Assembly: GCF_040783535.2 (NCBI RefSeq)
Contig: NZ_JBFONW020000002.1
Location: 496,001 to 560,000, forward strand
Direction of reading: 5' to 3'
Length of the DNA: 64,000 nt
Origin: Aestuariibius insulae
GTDB lineage: Bacteria > Pseudomonadota > Alphaproteobacteria > Rhodobacterales > Rhodobacteraceae
Below are positions 8,261 to 16,498 of this stretch, piece after piece; position 1 is the stretch's first letter, and every line of letters begins with the position of its first letter. The notes under the pieces were generated by a model, which saw only the letters and a program-made list of their open reading frames with translations, had not been told where the DNA came from and did not search any database. The position numbers and the translations under genes were made by a program.

Positions 8261-9289
8261 GTGACGAAGCCCACGGTTCACGATATCGCCAAGGAAGCCG
8301 GGGTCAGCCTGGCCACCGTCGACCGGGTGCTCAACGCACGCTCCGGGGTCCGCGATCAGACGGTCACGCGGGTCAAAGCCGCCGTCCACAAGCTGGGCTA
8401 TGTGCGCGACACCCATGCAGCCAATTTGGCACGCCAGCGACAGTACCGCTTTGTCTTCGCTCTGCCCGGCAGCGATGATCCTTTTGTCAAGGCTCTCTCC
8501 AACGCTCTTTCGGAAGCCACCGAAGCGCAGCAGGCCGACCGCATCACAGCCCGCCATGTTGTCATCCCGACCGGCGACGCCCACGGTATCGCGGGTGTGC
8601 TCGACCGGCTTGATCCTGAAACCGTCGACGGCCTCGCCGTCATGGCCCCTGAGACACCGCAACTGCGCGATGCCATCGCCCGTCTCAAGGCAAAGGGGAT
8701 TGCCGTCGTCGCCTTCGTCTCGGACCTGCCCAACTCGGATCGCGACCATTTCGTCGGGATCAACAGCCTGAAGGCGGGCCGGACCGCGGGCACGCTGATG
8801 GGCCGGTTCCTGAGTGATGCCAAAGCCGATATCCTGGTCGTCACCCCCTCCATGCTGGCACGCGACAGCATCGAACGGCGGCTCGGCTTCGACGCTGTCC
8901 TGTCCGAGGGTTTCCCGACCCTTTCCGTTCTGCCCACCATCGAAACCCATGATGATCCCGCCCGCATCCGCACCGTCGTCACCGCCGCGATCGCCGCCCA
9001 TCCGAAGCTCGCAGGCATCTATTCGATGGGCACGACCGGCGATCCGCTGATCGAGGCCATCCGCGCCTCTGGCCGGGCCAAAGATCTTGTGATGATCGCC
9101 CATGACCTGACGCCATTGACCCGAACGGGTCTGATCGAGGGCCATATCGATGCGGTCATCGCCCAGAATGTCGGACATCTTGTGCGCAGCGCCCTGCGCG
9201 TGCTGCGCGCCAAATGCGACGGAACCGAGATTTTCGAAGCACAGGAGACGATCCGGATCGACATTGTGATCCGGGAGAATTTGCCCTGA
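8261..9289 (+). CDS. LacI-family transcriptional regulator
   Basis: 342 residues from GTG at 8261, preceded by GGGAGG at 7 nt; an upstream in-frame ATG at 8210 would add a non-family extension. The N-terminal helix-turn-helix reads TVHDIAKEAGVSLATVDRVL, followed by the hinge helix HAANLARQRQ and a periplasmic-binding-protein-like effector domain (about 60-340). It probably controls the transport and catabolic genes downstream on the same strand: matching operator-like sites lie before this gene and before the binding-protein gene. The effector is unknown but presumably the transported sugar, polyol or a metabolite. Confidence 0.9.
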   Translation: MTKPTVHDIAKEAGVSLATVDRVLNARSGVRDQTVTRVKAAVHKLGYVRDTHAANLARQRQYRFVFALPGSDDPFVKALSNALSEATEAQQADRITARHVVIPTGDAHGIAGVLDRLDPETVDGLAVMAPETPQLRDAIARLKAKGIAVVAFVSDLPNSDRDHFVGINSLKAGRTAGTLMGRFLSDAKADILVVTPSMLARDSIERRLGFDAVLSEGFPTLSVLPTIETHDDPARIRTVVTAAIAAHPKLAGIYSMGTTGDPLIEAIRASGRAKDLVMIAHDLTPLTRTGLIEGHIDAVIAQNVGHLVRSALRVLRAKCDGTEIFEAQETIRIDIVIRENLP

Positions 9290-9314
9290 GAACAGGGCGC
9301 AAGGGAGGACGGAA

Positions 9315-10370
9315 ATGAAGACCATGCAAGGGCCGGCGCTGTTTTTGGCGCAATTCGCAGGCGACGAGGCGCCGTTCAACAGCTGGGAGGCGATCACCAA
9401 ATGGGCCGCCGAGTGCGGCTATGCCGGGGTGCAGGTGCCCAGCTGGGACGGGCGGCTCTTCGATCTGGAGAAAGCCGCGTCGTCCAAGGACTATTGCGAC
9501 GAATTCAAAGGCGTCTCCGCCGAAGCGGGCCTGACCGTAACGGAGCTGTCCACCCATTTGCAGGGGCAGCTTGTCGCCGCCCATCCAGCCTATGACATGG
9601 CCTTCGATGGCTTCGCCGCCGAGACTGTGCGCGGCAATCCCAAGGCCCGGCAGGAATGGGCCGTCGATCAGGTCAAGAAGGCGATCACCGCCTCCCGCAA
9701 TCTGGGGATCACGGCCCATGCGACCTTCTCCGGCGCGCTCGCCTGGCCCTACGTCTATCCGTGGCCGCAGCGCCCCGCCGGTCTGGTCGAGATGGCCTTC
9801 GACGAGCTGGCGACGCGCTGGCGCCCGATCCTCGATCATGCCGAGGAGCACGGCGTCGATATCTGCTACGAGATCCATCCCGGAGAGGATCTGCATGACG
9901 GTGTCAGCTACGAAATGTTCCTCGAGCGCGTGGACAATCATGCCCGCGCGAAGATGCTCTACGATCCGTCCCACTACGTGCTGCAGGCGCTCGATTATCT
10001 CGACAATATCGACATCTACCACGAGCGGATCGGCATGTTTCACGTCAAGGATGCCGAACTGAACCCCACCGGCAGGCAAGGCGTCTATGGCGGCTACCAA
10101 TCCTGGGTCGACCGCGCGGGCCGCTTCCGGTCACTGGGGGACGGTCACGTGGATTTCGGCGCCGTCTTCTCGAAACTGGCGCAATACGATTTCGAGGGCT
10201 GGGCCGTGGTCGAATGGGAATGCGCGCTCAAACATCCCGAGGACGGCGCGCGGGAAGGCGCAGCCTTCGTGCGCGACCATATCATCCGCGTGACAGAGAC
10301 GGCCTTTGACGATTTCGCGGGCGCGAACACCGATGACGCGGCCAACCGGCGAATGCTGGGCCTAGATTGA
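9315..10370 (+). CDS. sugar isomerase/epimerase-like TIM-barrel protein (AP_endonuc_2 family)
   Basis: 351 residues, starting 25 bp after the regulator gene with GGGAGGA before the ATG. Metal-ligand-like residues of the IolE/xylose-isomerase-like barrel appear in CYEIHPGEDLHDG (Glu, about 190), MLYDPSHYVLQ (Asp/His), FHVKDAEL and VVEWECA (Glu). These enzymes isomerise, epimerise or dehydrate sugars and inositols, and often act on 3-keto sugars made by a neighbouring Gfo/Idh/MocA dehydrogenase, as is found here. Substrate not identifiable. Confidence 0.8.
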   Translation: MKTMQGPALFLAQFAGDEAPFNSWEAITKWAAECGYAGVQVPSWDGRLFDLEKAASSKDYCDEFKGVSAEAGLTVTELSTHLQGQLVAAHPAYDMAFDGFAAETVRGNPKARQEWAVDQVKKAITASRNLGITAHATFSGALAWPYVYPWPQRPAGLVEMAFDELATRWRPILDHAEEHGVDICYEIHPGEDLHDGVSYEMFLERVDNHARAKMLYDPSHYVLQALDYLDNIDIYHERIGMFHVKDAELNPTGRQGVYGGYQSWVDRAGRFRSLGDGHVDFGAVFSKLAQYDFEGWAVVEWECALKHPEDGAREGAAFVRDHIIRVTETAFDDFAGANTDDAANRRMLGLD

Positions 10371-10377
10371 TCGGACG

Positions 10378-10427
10378 GGACCGGGGGCCAGCCCCCGGAC
10401 CCCCGGAGTACTTTTGGCCAGATGAAG
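10378..10427 (+). repeat. Rhodobacterales-type interspersed GC-rich repeat, copy A
   Basis: A hairpin-forming block (GGGGGCCAGCCCCC) is followed by GGACCCCCGGAGTA, then CTTTTGGCCAGATGAAGG. Related copies are at 25416-25466 and, inverted, at 37014-37075; the tail alone recurs at 15125-15147. The AGATGAAGG tail ends 9 nt before the dehydrogenase ATG and supplies its only Shine-Dalgarno-like sequence. Confidence 0.75.
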
Positions 10428-10436
10428 GAATAGGTT

Positions 10437-11597
10437 ATGGAACGACAGGGCGCGGATCGGATCAGACTTGGGATGGTGGGAGGCGGGCGCGATGCGTTTA
10501 TCGGCGGCGTGCACCGGATTGCCAGCCGGATCGACGATCAGTTCGAGTTGGTGGCTGGATGCTTTTCGTCGACCGAGGAGAAATCGCGCGCTTCGGGCGC
10601 CGATCTGGGTCTGAACAAAGACAGGGTCTATGGCGATTTCGCGGAGATGGCCAAGCGCGAGGCGCGGCTGAAAAGCGGGATCGAGGCTGTGGCCATCGTC
10701 ACGCCCAATCACATGCACGCGGCCGTGGCGCGCGAGTTCCTCAAGCGCGGCATCCATGTGATCTGCGACAAGCCGCTGACATCCACCCTGCCCGACGCCA
10801 AGAAGCTCGCCAAGACGGCAGAGGCTTCGGATGCGCTCTTCGTTCTGACCCACAACTACACCGGCTATCCGATGGTCCGGCAGGCCCGCGAGATGGTCGC
10901 GGCGGGTGAGATCGGGGCGGTTCGGGTCGTGCAAGTGGAATATCCGCAGGACTGGCTGACCGAAGCGACCGAGGAAACCGGCCAGAAGCAGGCCTCCTGG
11001 CGCACCGATCCCGCCCGATCGGGCGCAGGCGGATCGACCGGGGATATCGGCACCCATGCCTTCAACCTGGCAGGCTTCGTGACAGGCCTGAAGCTCGAAG
11101 CGCTCGCCGCCGATCTGCAAAGCTTCGTCTCGGGCCGGCAGCTCGACGACAATGCCCATGTCATGCTTCGTTACGAGGGCGGCGCACGCGGCATGCTCTG
11201 GTGCTCGCAGGTGGCGCCCGGCAACGAAAACGCGCTTCGGCTTCGGGTCTACGGCGAGACAGGCGGGCTCGAATGGGCGCAGGAGACGCCGAATGTCCTG
11301 CGGCACGCCCCCTTCGGAGAGCCGGTGCGGCTTTTGACCCGCGCCGGTGCCGGAACGGGCGCAGCAGCGGGCCGGGTTACGCGAATTCCTGCAGGCCATC
11401 CCGAGGGCTATCTCGAAGGCTTCGCCAACCTCTATTCCGAGGCCGCTGCCGCGCTTCGAGCGCGGCAATCGGGAACAAAGCTGGATGCGGATGTGGTCTT
11501 TCCTGGCATTGCCGAGGGGCTCGAAGGTGTCGCTTTCGTCGATGCCTGCGTGCGCTCCTCGAAGCGAAATGGCGCGTGGGTCAACCTCGCCTTATGA
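10437..11597 (+). CDS. Gfo/Idh/MocA-family oxidoreductase
   Basis: 386 residues. The N-terminal NAD(P) Rossmann fold opens IRLGMVGGGRDAFIGGVHRI (about 9-28). It contains the family block AVAIVTPNHMHAAVAREFLKRGIHVICDKPLT (about 83-114), in which the Lys of DKP is the usual catalytic residue, then STGDIGTHAFNLAGFVTGL in the C-terminal domain with the His of the active site. Relatives oxidise a sugar or inositol hydroxyl, often at C3. It follows the isomerase-like gene and precedes the transporter, so it probably acts on the imported substrate. Confidence 0.85.
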   Translation: MERQGADRIRLGMVGGGRDAFIGGVHRIASRIDDQFELVAGCFSSTEEKSRASGADLGLNKDRVYGDFAEMAKREARLKSGIEAVAIVTPNHMHAAVAREFLKRGIHVICDKPLTSTLPDAKKLAKTAEASDALFVLTHNYTGYPMVRQAREMVAAGEIGAVRVVQVEYPQDWLTEATEETGQKQASWRTDPARSGAGGSTGDIGTHAFNLAGFVTGLKLEALAADLQSFVSGRQLDDNAHVMLRYEGGARGMLWCSQVAPGNENALRLRVYGETGGLEWAQETPNVLRHAPFGEPVRLLTRAGAGTGAAAGRVTRIPAGHPEGYLEGFANLYSEAAAALRARQSGTKLDADVVFPGIAEGLEGVAFVDACVRSSKRNGAWVNLAL

Positions 11598-11625
11598 GCG
11601 TAAGCACCTGGCGTAGAAGGAAAGT

Positions 11626-11653
11626 TTGAAACTGTTATTTCCTCGCCGATAAA
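11626..11653 (+). promoter_or_regulatory. candidate sigma-70 promoter of the ABC transporter operon
   Basis: TTGAAA (11626-11631), 16-bp spacer, GATAAA (11648-11653). It lies about 130 bp before the binding-protein ATG in a 185-bp gap, and the operator-like palindrome begins 3 bp downstream, where a repressor would block initiation. Confidence 0.5.
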
Positions 11654-11655
11654 AA

Positions 11656-11671
11656 TGAGGTACGTTCCTCA
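11656..11671. promoter_or_regulatory. candidate LacI-type operator
   Basis: TGAGGTACGTTCCTCA: an imperfect palindrome (7 of 8 pairs) with a central CG, the hallmark of LacI-family sites. It overlaps the expected transcription start of the transporter promoter, and a 13/16 match lies before the regulator gene at 8207-8222. Confidence 0.55.
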
Positions 11672-11782
11672 AAAAATGTCTTTACGGAAGGGACACCGCT
11701 CAAATACGATCTGATCAATCCGGGCTGGCACATGCGAGGAGGCATGGTTGGACCCGGGCCGTGACACCAGGGAGGAGTTACA

Positions 11783-13096
11783 ATGAAATTATCCACAAGA
11801 CTGATGGCGGCCACCGCGCTCGCCACAACCGCGGCCAGCGGAGCCGCAGCAGAGGACCTGACGCTGTGCTGGGCGGCATGGGATCCGGCCAACGCTCTGG
11901 TCGAGCTCTCCAAACAGTTCGAGGAGACGTCAGGTCATACGATGAACTTCGAATTCGTCCCCTGGCCCAACTTCGCGGACCGCATGCTCAACGAGCTTAA
12001 CTCCGGCGGCCAGCTTTGCGATCTGCTGATCGGCGACAGCCAGTGGATCGGCGGCGGCGCCGAGAGCGGCCATTACGTCAAGCTGAACGATTTCTTCAAT
12101 TCCGAAGGGATCTCGATGGACGATTTCGCGCCCGCGACCGTCTATGCCTATTCGACCTGGCCCAAGGGATCCGAGAACTATTACGCCCTGCCCGCGATGG
12201 GCGACGCCAACGGCTGGTTCTATCGCCGCGACTGGTTCGAAGATCCGGACATCATGGCCGCCTACAAGGAGGCGACCGGCCAGGACCTGCGCGAGCCTGA
12301 AAGCCAGCAGGAGATGCTCCAGATCGCCCAGTTCTTCCAAGGCCGCGAGATCGACGGGCAGACCCGATATGGCGCCGCGATCTTTACCGAGCGTGGCTCC
12401 GAAGGGATCACGATGGGCGCGACCGGCGCGCTTTATGCCTGGGGGTTCAAATACGAGAACGAGCCGGGCACCTACGATATGGAGGGCGCGGTGAACTCGC
12501 CCGAGGCAGTCGAAGCGCTGGAATTCTACAAGACCTTCTACCAAACCGCGACACCGCCGGGCTATACCGACAGCTATATGGAGCAAGGGCTGGACGCGTT
12601 CAAATCCGGTCAGGTCGCGATGGCGATGAACTGGTTCGCCTTCTTCCCGGGCCTTTATGCCGATCCCGATGTGGGCGGCGACAAGATCGGCTTCTTCGTC
12701 AATCCGCCGCAGAACCAGCCGGCCTCGACACTCGGCGGTCAAGGGATTTCGGTCGTCGCCTATTCCGACAAGCAGGAGGCGGCGCTCGAATACATCAAGT
12801 GGTTCGCGCAGCCTGAGATCCAGCAGCAATGGTGGGATCTGGGCGGTTACTCGGCCCATAACGCGGTCCTTGGCAGCGACACCTTTGTCGATAGCGCGCC
12901 CTTCGCCGCCGATTTCCTCGTCGCGATGGAGAGCGTTCAGGACTTCTGGCAGGAACCGGCCTATGCCGAGCTGCTTCTGGCGATGCAAAAGCGGCTGCAC
13001 GACTACATCGTGGCCGATCAGGGCACCGCGCAGGAGGCGCTCGACAAGCTGATCGAGGATTGGACCGAAACCTTCGAGGATGAAGGCAAGCTCTGA
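11783..13096 (+). CDS. family-1 ABC transporter substrate-binding protein
   Basis: 437 residues. A Sec signal peptide (1-23) probably cleaves after GAAA. The mature protein starts EDLTLCWAAWDPANALVELSKQFEETSG, the usual opening of SBP_bac_1 proteins, with further family blocks at GAESGHYVKLNDFF and SGQVAMAMNWFAFF. It binds a sugar or polyol in the periplasm and delivers it to the permeases that follow. GGGAGGAG precedes the ATG. Two hairpins lie between its stop and the first permease, which would allow the binding protein to be made in excess. Confidence 0.9.
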   Translation: MKLSTRLMAATALATTAASGAAAEDLTLCWAAWDPANALVELSKQFEETSGHTMNFEFVPWPNFADRMLNELNSGGQLCDLLIGDSQWIGGGAESGHYVKLNDFFNSEGISMDDFAPATVYAYSTWPKGSENYYALPAMGDANGWFYRRDWFEDPDIMAAYKEATGQDLREPESQQEMLQIAQFFQGREIDGQTRYGAAIFTERGSEGITMGATGALYAWGFKYENEPGTYDMEGAVNSPEAVEALEFYKTFYQTATPPGYTDSYMEQGLDAFKSGQVAMAMNWFAFFPGLYADPDVGGDKIGFFVNPPQNQPASTLGGQGISVVAYSDKQEAALEYIKWFAQPEIQQQWWDLGGYSAHNAVLGSDTFVDSAPFAADFLVAMESVQDFWQEPAYAELLLAMQKRLHDYIVADQGTAQEALDKLIEDWTETFEDEGKL

Positions 13097-13113
13097 TCGC
13101 ACAGACCGGAGGC

Positions 13114-13194
13114 GCCCCGGACCTGATCCGGGGCCTCTCCCCCTTCGCCGCCTGACATGACTTGAACGAAGAGGCCCCGGGTCAAGCCCGGGGC
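13114..13194. repeat. two GC-rich hairpins between binding-protein and permease genes
   Basis: Hairpin 1 (13114-13134) has arms GCCCCGGA/TCCGGGGC with a 5-nt loop; hairpin 2 (13174-13194) has arms GCCCCGGG/CCCGGGGC with a 5-nt loop. Neither has a T-tract. They fill the 129-bp gap between genes 1 and 2 of the transporter operon and may stabilise the upstream message or reduce read-through. Palindromes of this type are common dispersed repeats in alphaproteobacteria. Confidence 0.7.
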
Positions 13195-13225
13195 AGCTCT
13201 TGCCCTTCGACAAACGGATCCCGAG

Positions 13226-14173
13226 ATGACCGAAACCCCGATAGATCGCGCCGCCCGGGCCACACCGCCGTCGGTCGCCCGCCGGGTCCGTGGGCTCAGC
13301 GATCGGGCCATCGCTTGGATTTTCGTTGCGCCGACGATCTTTCTGCTTCTGGCGGTGAATATCTTCCCTCTGATCTGGACGATCCGGCTGAGCTTCACCA
13401 ATTTCCGCGCCAACCGACCGAACCGCGAGGTCGAGTGGGTGGGCCTGAGGAATTACGAGCGGATCCTGACGGACAGCGACATCTGGCTGACGATGCAGGC
13501 GACGGCGCATTTCCTGATCTGGACGATCGTCCTTCAGGTCCTCATCGGCTTCACTCTGGCCTATCTGATCAACAAGAAGTTCAAGGGCAACGATTTATGG
13601 ACCACGATCATCGTCCTGCCGATGATGCTCTCGCCCGCCGTGGTCGGCAACTTCTGGACCTTCCTCTACCAGCCGCAGATCGGGCTTTTTAACTATATCG
13701 TAGAGTTCTTCACCGGCATTCCCGCTTCAAGCTTCGAGATGATCGGCTCAGTCAATCTGGCCCCATGGTCCATCGTCATCGTCGACACATGGATGTGGAC
13801 GCCCTTCGTCATGCTGATCTGTCTCGCCGGGCTCAGATCGATCCCCGACTACATTTACGAGGCGGCCGAGATCGACCGCGCCAGCAAGTGGCGCCAGTTC
13901 TGGACGATCACGGTCCCGATGGTCTTGCCCTTCCTGATGTTGGCCGTTCTTTTCCGCGGGATCGAGAACTTCAAGATGTTCGATCTAGTCGTGCAGCTGA
14001 CCGGCGGTGGCCCGGGATCGGTGACCGAGCTGACCTCGATCAACCTCAAACGCGAAGCCTTCGAGAAATGGCGAACGGGCTACGCCTCGGCCTATGCGAT
14101 CATCCTTTTCGTGACGGTGTTCGGGCTGGCCTCGATCTACGTCAAAGCGCTGAACAAGGTGAAAGAGAGATGA
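13226..14173 (+). CDS. ABC transporter permease, MalF-type
   Basis: 315 residues with six predicted transmembrane helices; the first is IAWIFVAPTIFLLLAVNIF (about 29-48). The ATPase-contacting EAA loop is visible as YEAAEIDRASKWRQFWTITVPMVLPF (about 211-236). It forms half of the inner-membrane channel with the next gene product, whose ATG overlaps its TGA by 4 nt. Confidence 0.9.
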   Translation: MTETPIDRAARATPPSVARRVRGLSDRAIAWIFVAPTIFLLLAVNIFPLIWTIRLSFTNFRANRPNREVEWVGLRNYERILTDSDIWLTMQATAHFLIWTIVLQVLIGFTLAYLINKKFKGNDLWTTIIVLPMMLSPAVVGNFWTFLYQPQIGLFNYIVEFFTGIPASSFEMIGSVNLAPWSIVIVDTWMWTPFVMLICLAGLRSIPDYIYEAAEIDRASKWRQFWTITVPMVLPFLMLAVLFRGIENFKMFDLVVQLTGGGPGSVTELTSINLKREAFEKWRTGYASAYAIILFVTVFGLASIYVKALNKVKER

Positions 14174-15111
14174 GCAGCTACTCGATCACCGAACCGCCTG
14201 CCCGCCATAAATGGATCGCCGGCGTGCTCGTCGTCACCTACGCGATCATCACCCTCCTGCCGCTCATCTGGATCGTGGCCACCGGCTTCAAGACGCCTGC
14301 CGATGCGATCAGCTATCCGCCAAAGGTCCTCTTCGAACCTTCGCTCGAAGGCTACGTAAACCTCTTCACGACCCGCACCCGGATCGGGGACGAGGCGCTG
14401 GCCGCCCTTCCCCCGCCCGAAACCTGGTACGAAGAGATCGTGCGAGACCGGGGCATGGTGATCGCAGGCCCCTCCCGCTACGGCGAGCGGTTCCTGAACT
14501 CCGTCATCATCGGCTTCGGCTCGACTTTCCTGAGCGTCTTTCTGGGCACGCTAGCCGCCTATGCGTTCAGCCGCTTCCGGGTTCCGCTCGCCGATGATCT
14601 GCTCTTTTTCATCCTCTCCACCCGGATGATGCCGCCCATTGCGGTCGCGATTCCGATCTTCCTGATGTTCCGCCAGCTTGGCCTATCGGACACCCATCTG
14701 GGGATGATCCTGCTCTATACGGCGGTCAATATCAGCCTCGCCGTCTGGCTGCTGAAAGGCTTCATCGACGAGATCCCGCGCGAATACGAGGAAGCGGCCC
14801 TGATCGACGGCTACACGCGCTTTCAGGCCTTCTACAAAGTCGTGCTTCCACAGGCGGCCACGGGCATCGCCTCGACCGCGATCTTCTGCCTGATCTTCGC
14901 CTGGAACGAATATGCCTTCGCAGTCCTGCTGACATCAGGCACAGCCCAGACCGCGCCGCCCTTCATCCCTACGATCATCGGCGTCGGCGGCCAGGACTGG
15001 CCCGCCGTGGCCGCGGGCGCCACGCTGTTCCTGCTGCCGGTCATGATCTTCACCATCTTCCTGCGCAAGCATCTCCTTCGCGGCATCACCTTCGGGGCGG
15101 TGCGCAAATGA
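14170..15111 (+). CDS. ABC transporter permease, MalG-type
   Basis: 313 residues starting MSSYSITEPPARHKW at the ATGA overlap with the first permease gene. Six predicted helices; the EAA loop reads YEEAALIDGYTRFQAFYKVVLPQAATG (about 198-224). A periplasmic insertion (about 60-105, including TRTRIGDEALAALPPPETWYEE) is longer than in typical MalG proteins. It pairs with the MalF-type permease. Confidence 0.9.
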   Translation: MSSYSITEPPARHKWIAGVLVVTYAIITLLPLIWIVATGFKTPADAISYPPKVLFEPSLEGYVNLFTTRTRIGDEALAALPPPETWYEEIVRDRGMVIAGPSRYGERFLNSVIIGFGSTFLSVFLGTLAAYAFSRFRVPLADDLLFFILSTRMMPPIAVAIPIFLMFRQLGLSDTHLGMILLYTAVNISLAVWLLKGFIDEIPREYEEAALIDGYTRFQAFYKVVLPQAATGIASTAIFCLIFAWNEYAFAVLLTSGTAQTAPPFIPTIIGVGGQDWPAVAAGATLFLLPVMIFTIFLRKHLLRGITFGAVRK

Positions 15112-15124
15112 CAACCGTCGACTT

Positions 15125-15147
15125 GCATATTTAGAACAAGATGAAGG
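15125..15147 (+). repeat. interspersed repeat tail, copy D
   Basis: GCATATTTAGAACAAGATGAAGG resembles only the 3' part of the repeat at 10378-10427. As there, it ends just before a start codon (ATG at 15155) and provides the AAGG ribosome-binding sequence. Confidence 0.5.
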
Positions 15148-15154
15148 ATCCGGC

Positions 15155-15397
15155 ATGACCTCTCCCTTCGATCCCGATCGCAGCCTGACAGAGGCTCAGA
15201 AGAAGGCGGACCGCCCCGTCCATCCCGCCGCGCGAATTTTCGTGCGCGGCCCGTGGGAGATGCTGGCCTCAATCCTCATCGCCGTGGGCGTCGTAATGCT
15301 GATGCAGCCCTTTTTTCTCTGGGCCTATACCTATTCCTTCATCGTCATCCTGACCGGAACCGTGATGTTCCTGATCGTCAGCCATTTCCCGGACTAG
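15155..15397 (+). CDS. small two-helix membrane protein of the transporter operon
   Basis: 80 residues. A polar N-terminus (1-32) is followed by two transmembrane segments, about 36-55 (MLASILIAVGVVMLMQPFFL) and 57-76. It sits between the second permease and the ATPases, 3 bp before the first ATPase gene. Rhizobial glycerol-type transporters with two ATPases also carry a small membrane ORF in the operon, so this may be an accessory subunit. That comparison is inference. Confidence 0.75.
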   Translation: MTSPFDPDRSLTEAQKKADRPVHPAARIFVRGPWEMLASILIAVGVVMLMQPFFLWAYTYSFIVILTGTVMFLIVSHFPD

Positions 15398-15400
15398 AGC

Positions 15401-16498
15401 ATGGCTGAGATCGTCATAAAGGACCTGCGCAAGGATTTCGGCGATTTCAACGCCGTCAAAGCCTCCTCCTTCACCATCGAGGATGGGGAATTCTTCATGC
15501 TGCTCGGTCCCTCGGGCTGCGGTAAGACGACGACGCTGCGGATGATCGCGGGGCTCGAGCTGCCGACCTCGGGCGAGATCTATATTGACGGCGAAGAGGT
15601 GGGCCGCAAACCAGCGAGTGAGCGCGACATCGCCTTCGTGTTCCAGATGTTCGCTCTCTATCCGCATATGAATGTGCGCAAGAACATGTCCTACCCCCTC
15701 ATCAGTCAGGGTATGCCCAAGGCCCGCGTCAAGGAGAAGGTTGCCGAGGTCGCGCGGATCCTGGGGATCGAGGATATCCTGAACCGCCCTGTCGGCGGGC
15801 TCTCGGGCGGGGATCGGCAGCGGGTTGCCCTGGGCCGCGCCATCGTGCGCGATCCAAAGGCCTTCATGATGGACGAGCCGCTCGGCGCGCTTGACGCCGA
15901 ATTTCGCGAACATATGGCCGAAGAGCTGCGCGCGCTGCATGACCGAATGGGGGCGACGACTGTTTACGTGACCCACGACCAGCTCGAAGCGATGCAGATG
16001 GGCGACAAGATCGTGGTAATGAACCACGGCGTGATCGAGCAGTTCGGCACGCCGCAGGACATCTACGACAAGCCCGCCACAATGTTCGTCGCTGAGTTCA
16101 TCGGCTCGCCGCCGATGAATTTCCTACGCTTTCACGGGTCTCTCGAGGCAGGCGCAACGGAAGTCACGCTCTCGGGCCACCGCTTTGGCATGCCGCAACT
16201 GCGCGAGCCCAAGGATGGCGATCTCGTCTTCGGCGTGCGCCCCGAACATGTGGAGCTGACCGATAGCTCGGACTATCGCGGCGAGGTGCTGGCGACTGAA
16301 TATCTGGGCACCACGCAGATCGTGACGCTGGACACGCCCGATGGACAAATCAAAGCGCGCACCCCGTCGGGCCAGCCCGCGCGCGTCGGCGAGCGCGTCG
16401 GCCTCGGCTTCAATCCGGCGACCATCACCCTTTTTGATCGGCAAAGCGGGCGCGCACTGCGCTCGGACCTCAACGAGGGAGTGCTTGCCCATGGCTGA
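15401..16498 (+). CDS. ABC transporter ATPase 1 (UgpC/MalK-like)
   Basis: 365 residues. Walker A GPSGCGKT (about 37-44), Q-loop in VFQMFALYPHM, signature LSGGDRQRVALGRAIVRDP (with Asp replacing the more usual Gln of LSGGQ), Walker B MMDEPLGALDAEFRE, and the H-loop VTHDQLEAMQ. The C-terminal TOBE-like domain (about 245-365) is typical of sugar importers. It overlaps the second ATPase gene by 8 nt; the two proteins probably form a heterodimer. Confidence 0.9.
   Translation: MAEIVIKDLRKDFGDFNAVKASSFTIEDGEFFMLLGPSGCGKTTTLRMIAGLELPTSGEIYIDGEEVGRKPASERDIAFVFQMFALYPHMNVRKNMSYPLISQGMPKARVKEKVAEVARILGIEDILNRPVGGLSGGDRQRVALGRAIVRDPKAFMMDEPLGALDAEFREHMAEELRALHDRMGATTVYVTHDQLEAMQMGDKIVVMNHGVIEQFGTPQDIYDKPATMFVAEFIGSPPMNFLRFHGSLEAGATEVTLSGHRFGMPQLREPKDGDLVFGVRPEHVELTDSSDYRGEVLATEYLGTTQIVTLDTPDGQIKARTPSGQPARVGERVGLGFNPATITLFDRQSGRALRSDLNEGVLAHG

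Noticed and set aside
10863..11468. Long open frame on the minus strand opposite the Gfo/Idh/MocA gene
   Set aside because: Mirror frame of a GC-rich gene; the plus-strand protein has all family motifs.
12000..13510. 526-codon minus-strand frame opposite the binding protein and permease
   Set aside because: Spans two real genes and the hairpin gap; composition is that of an antisense shadow.
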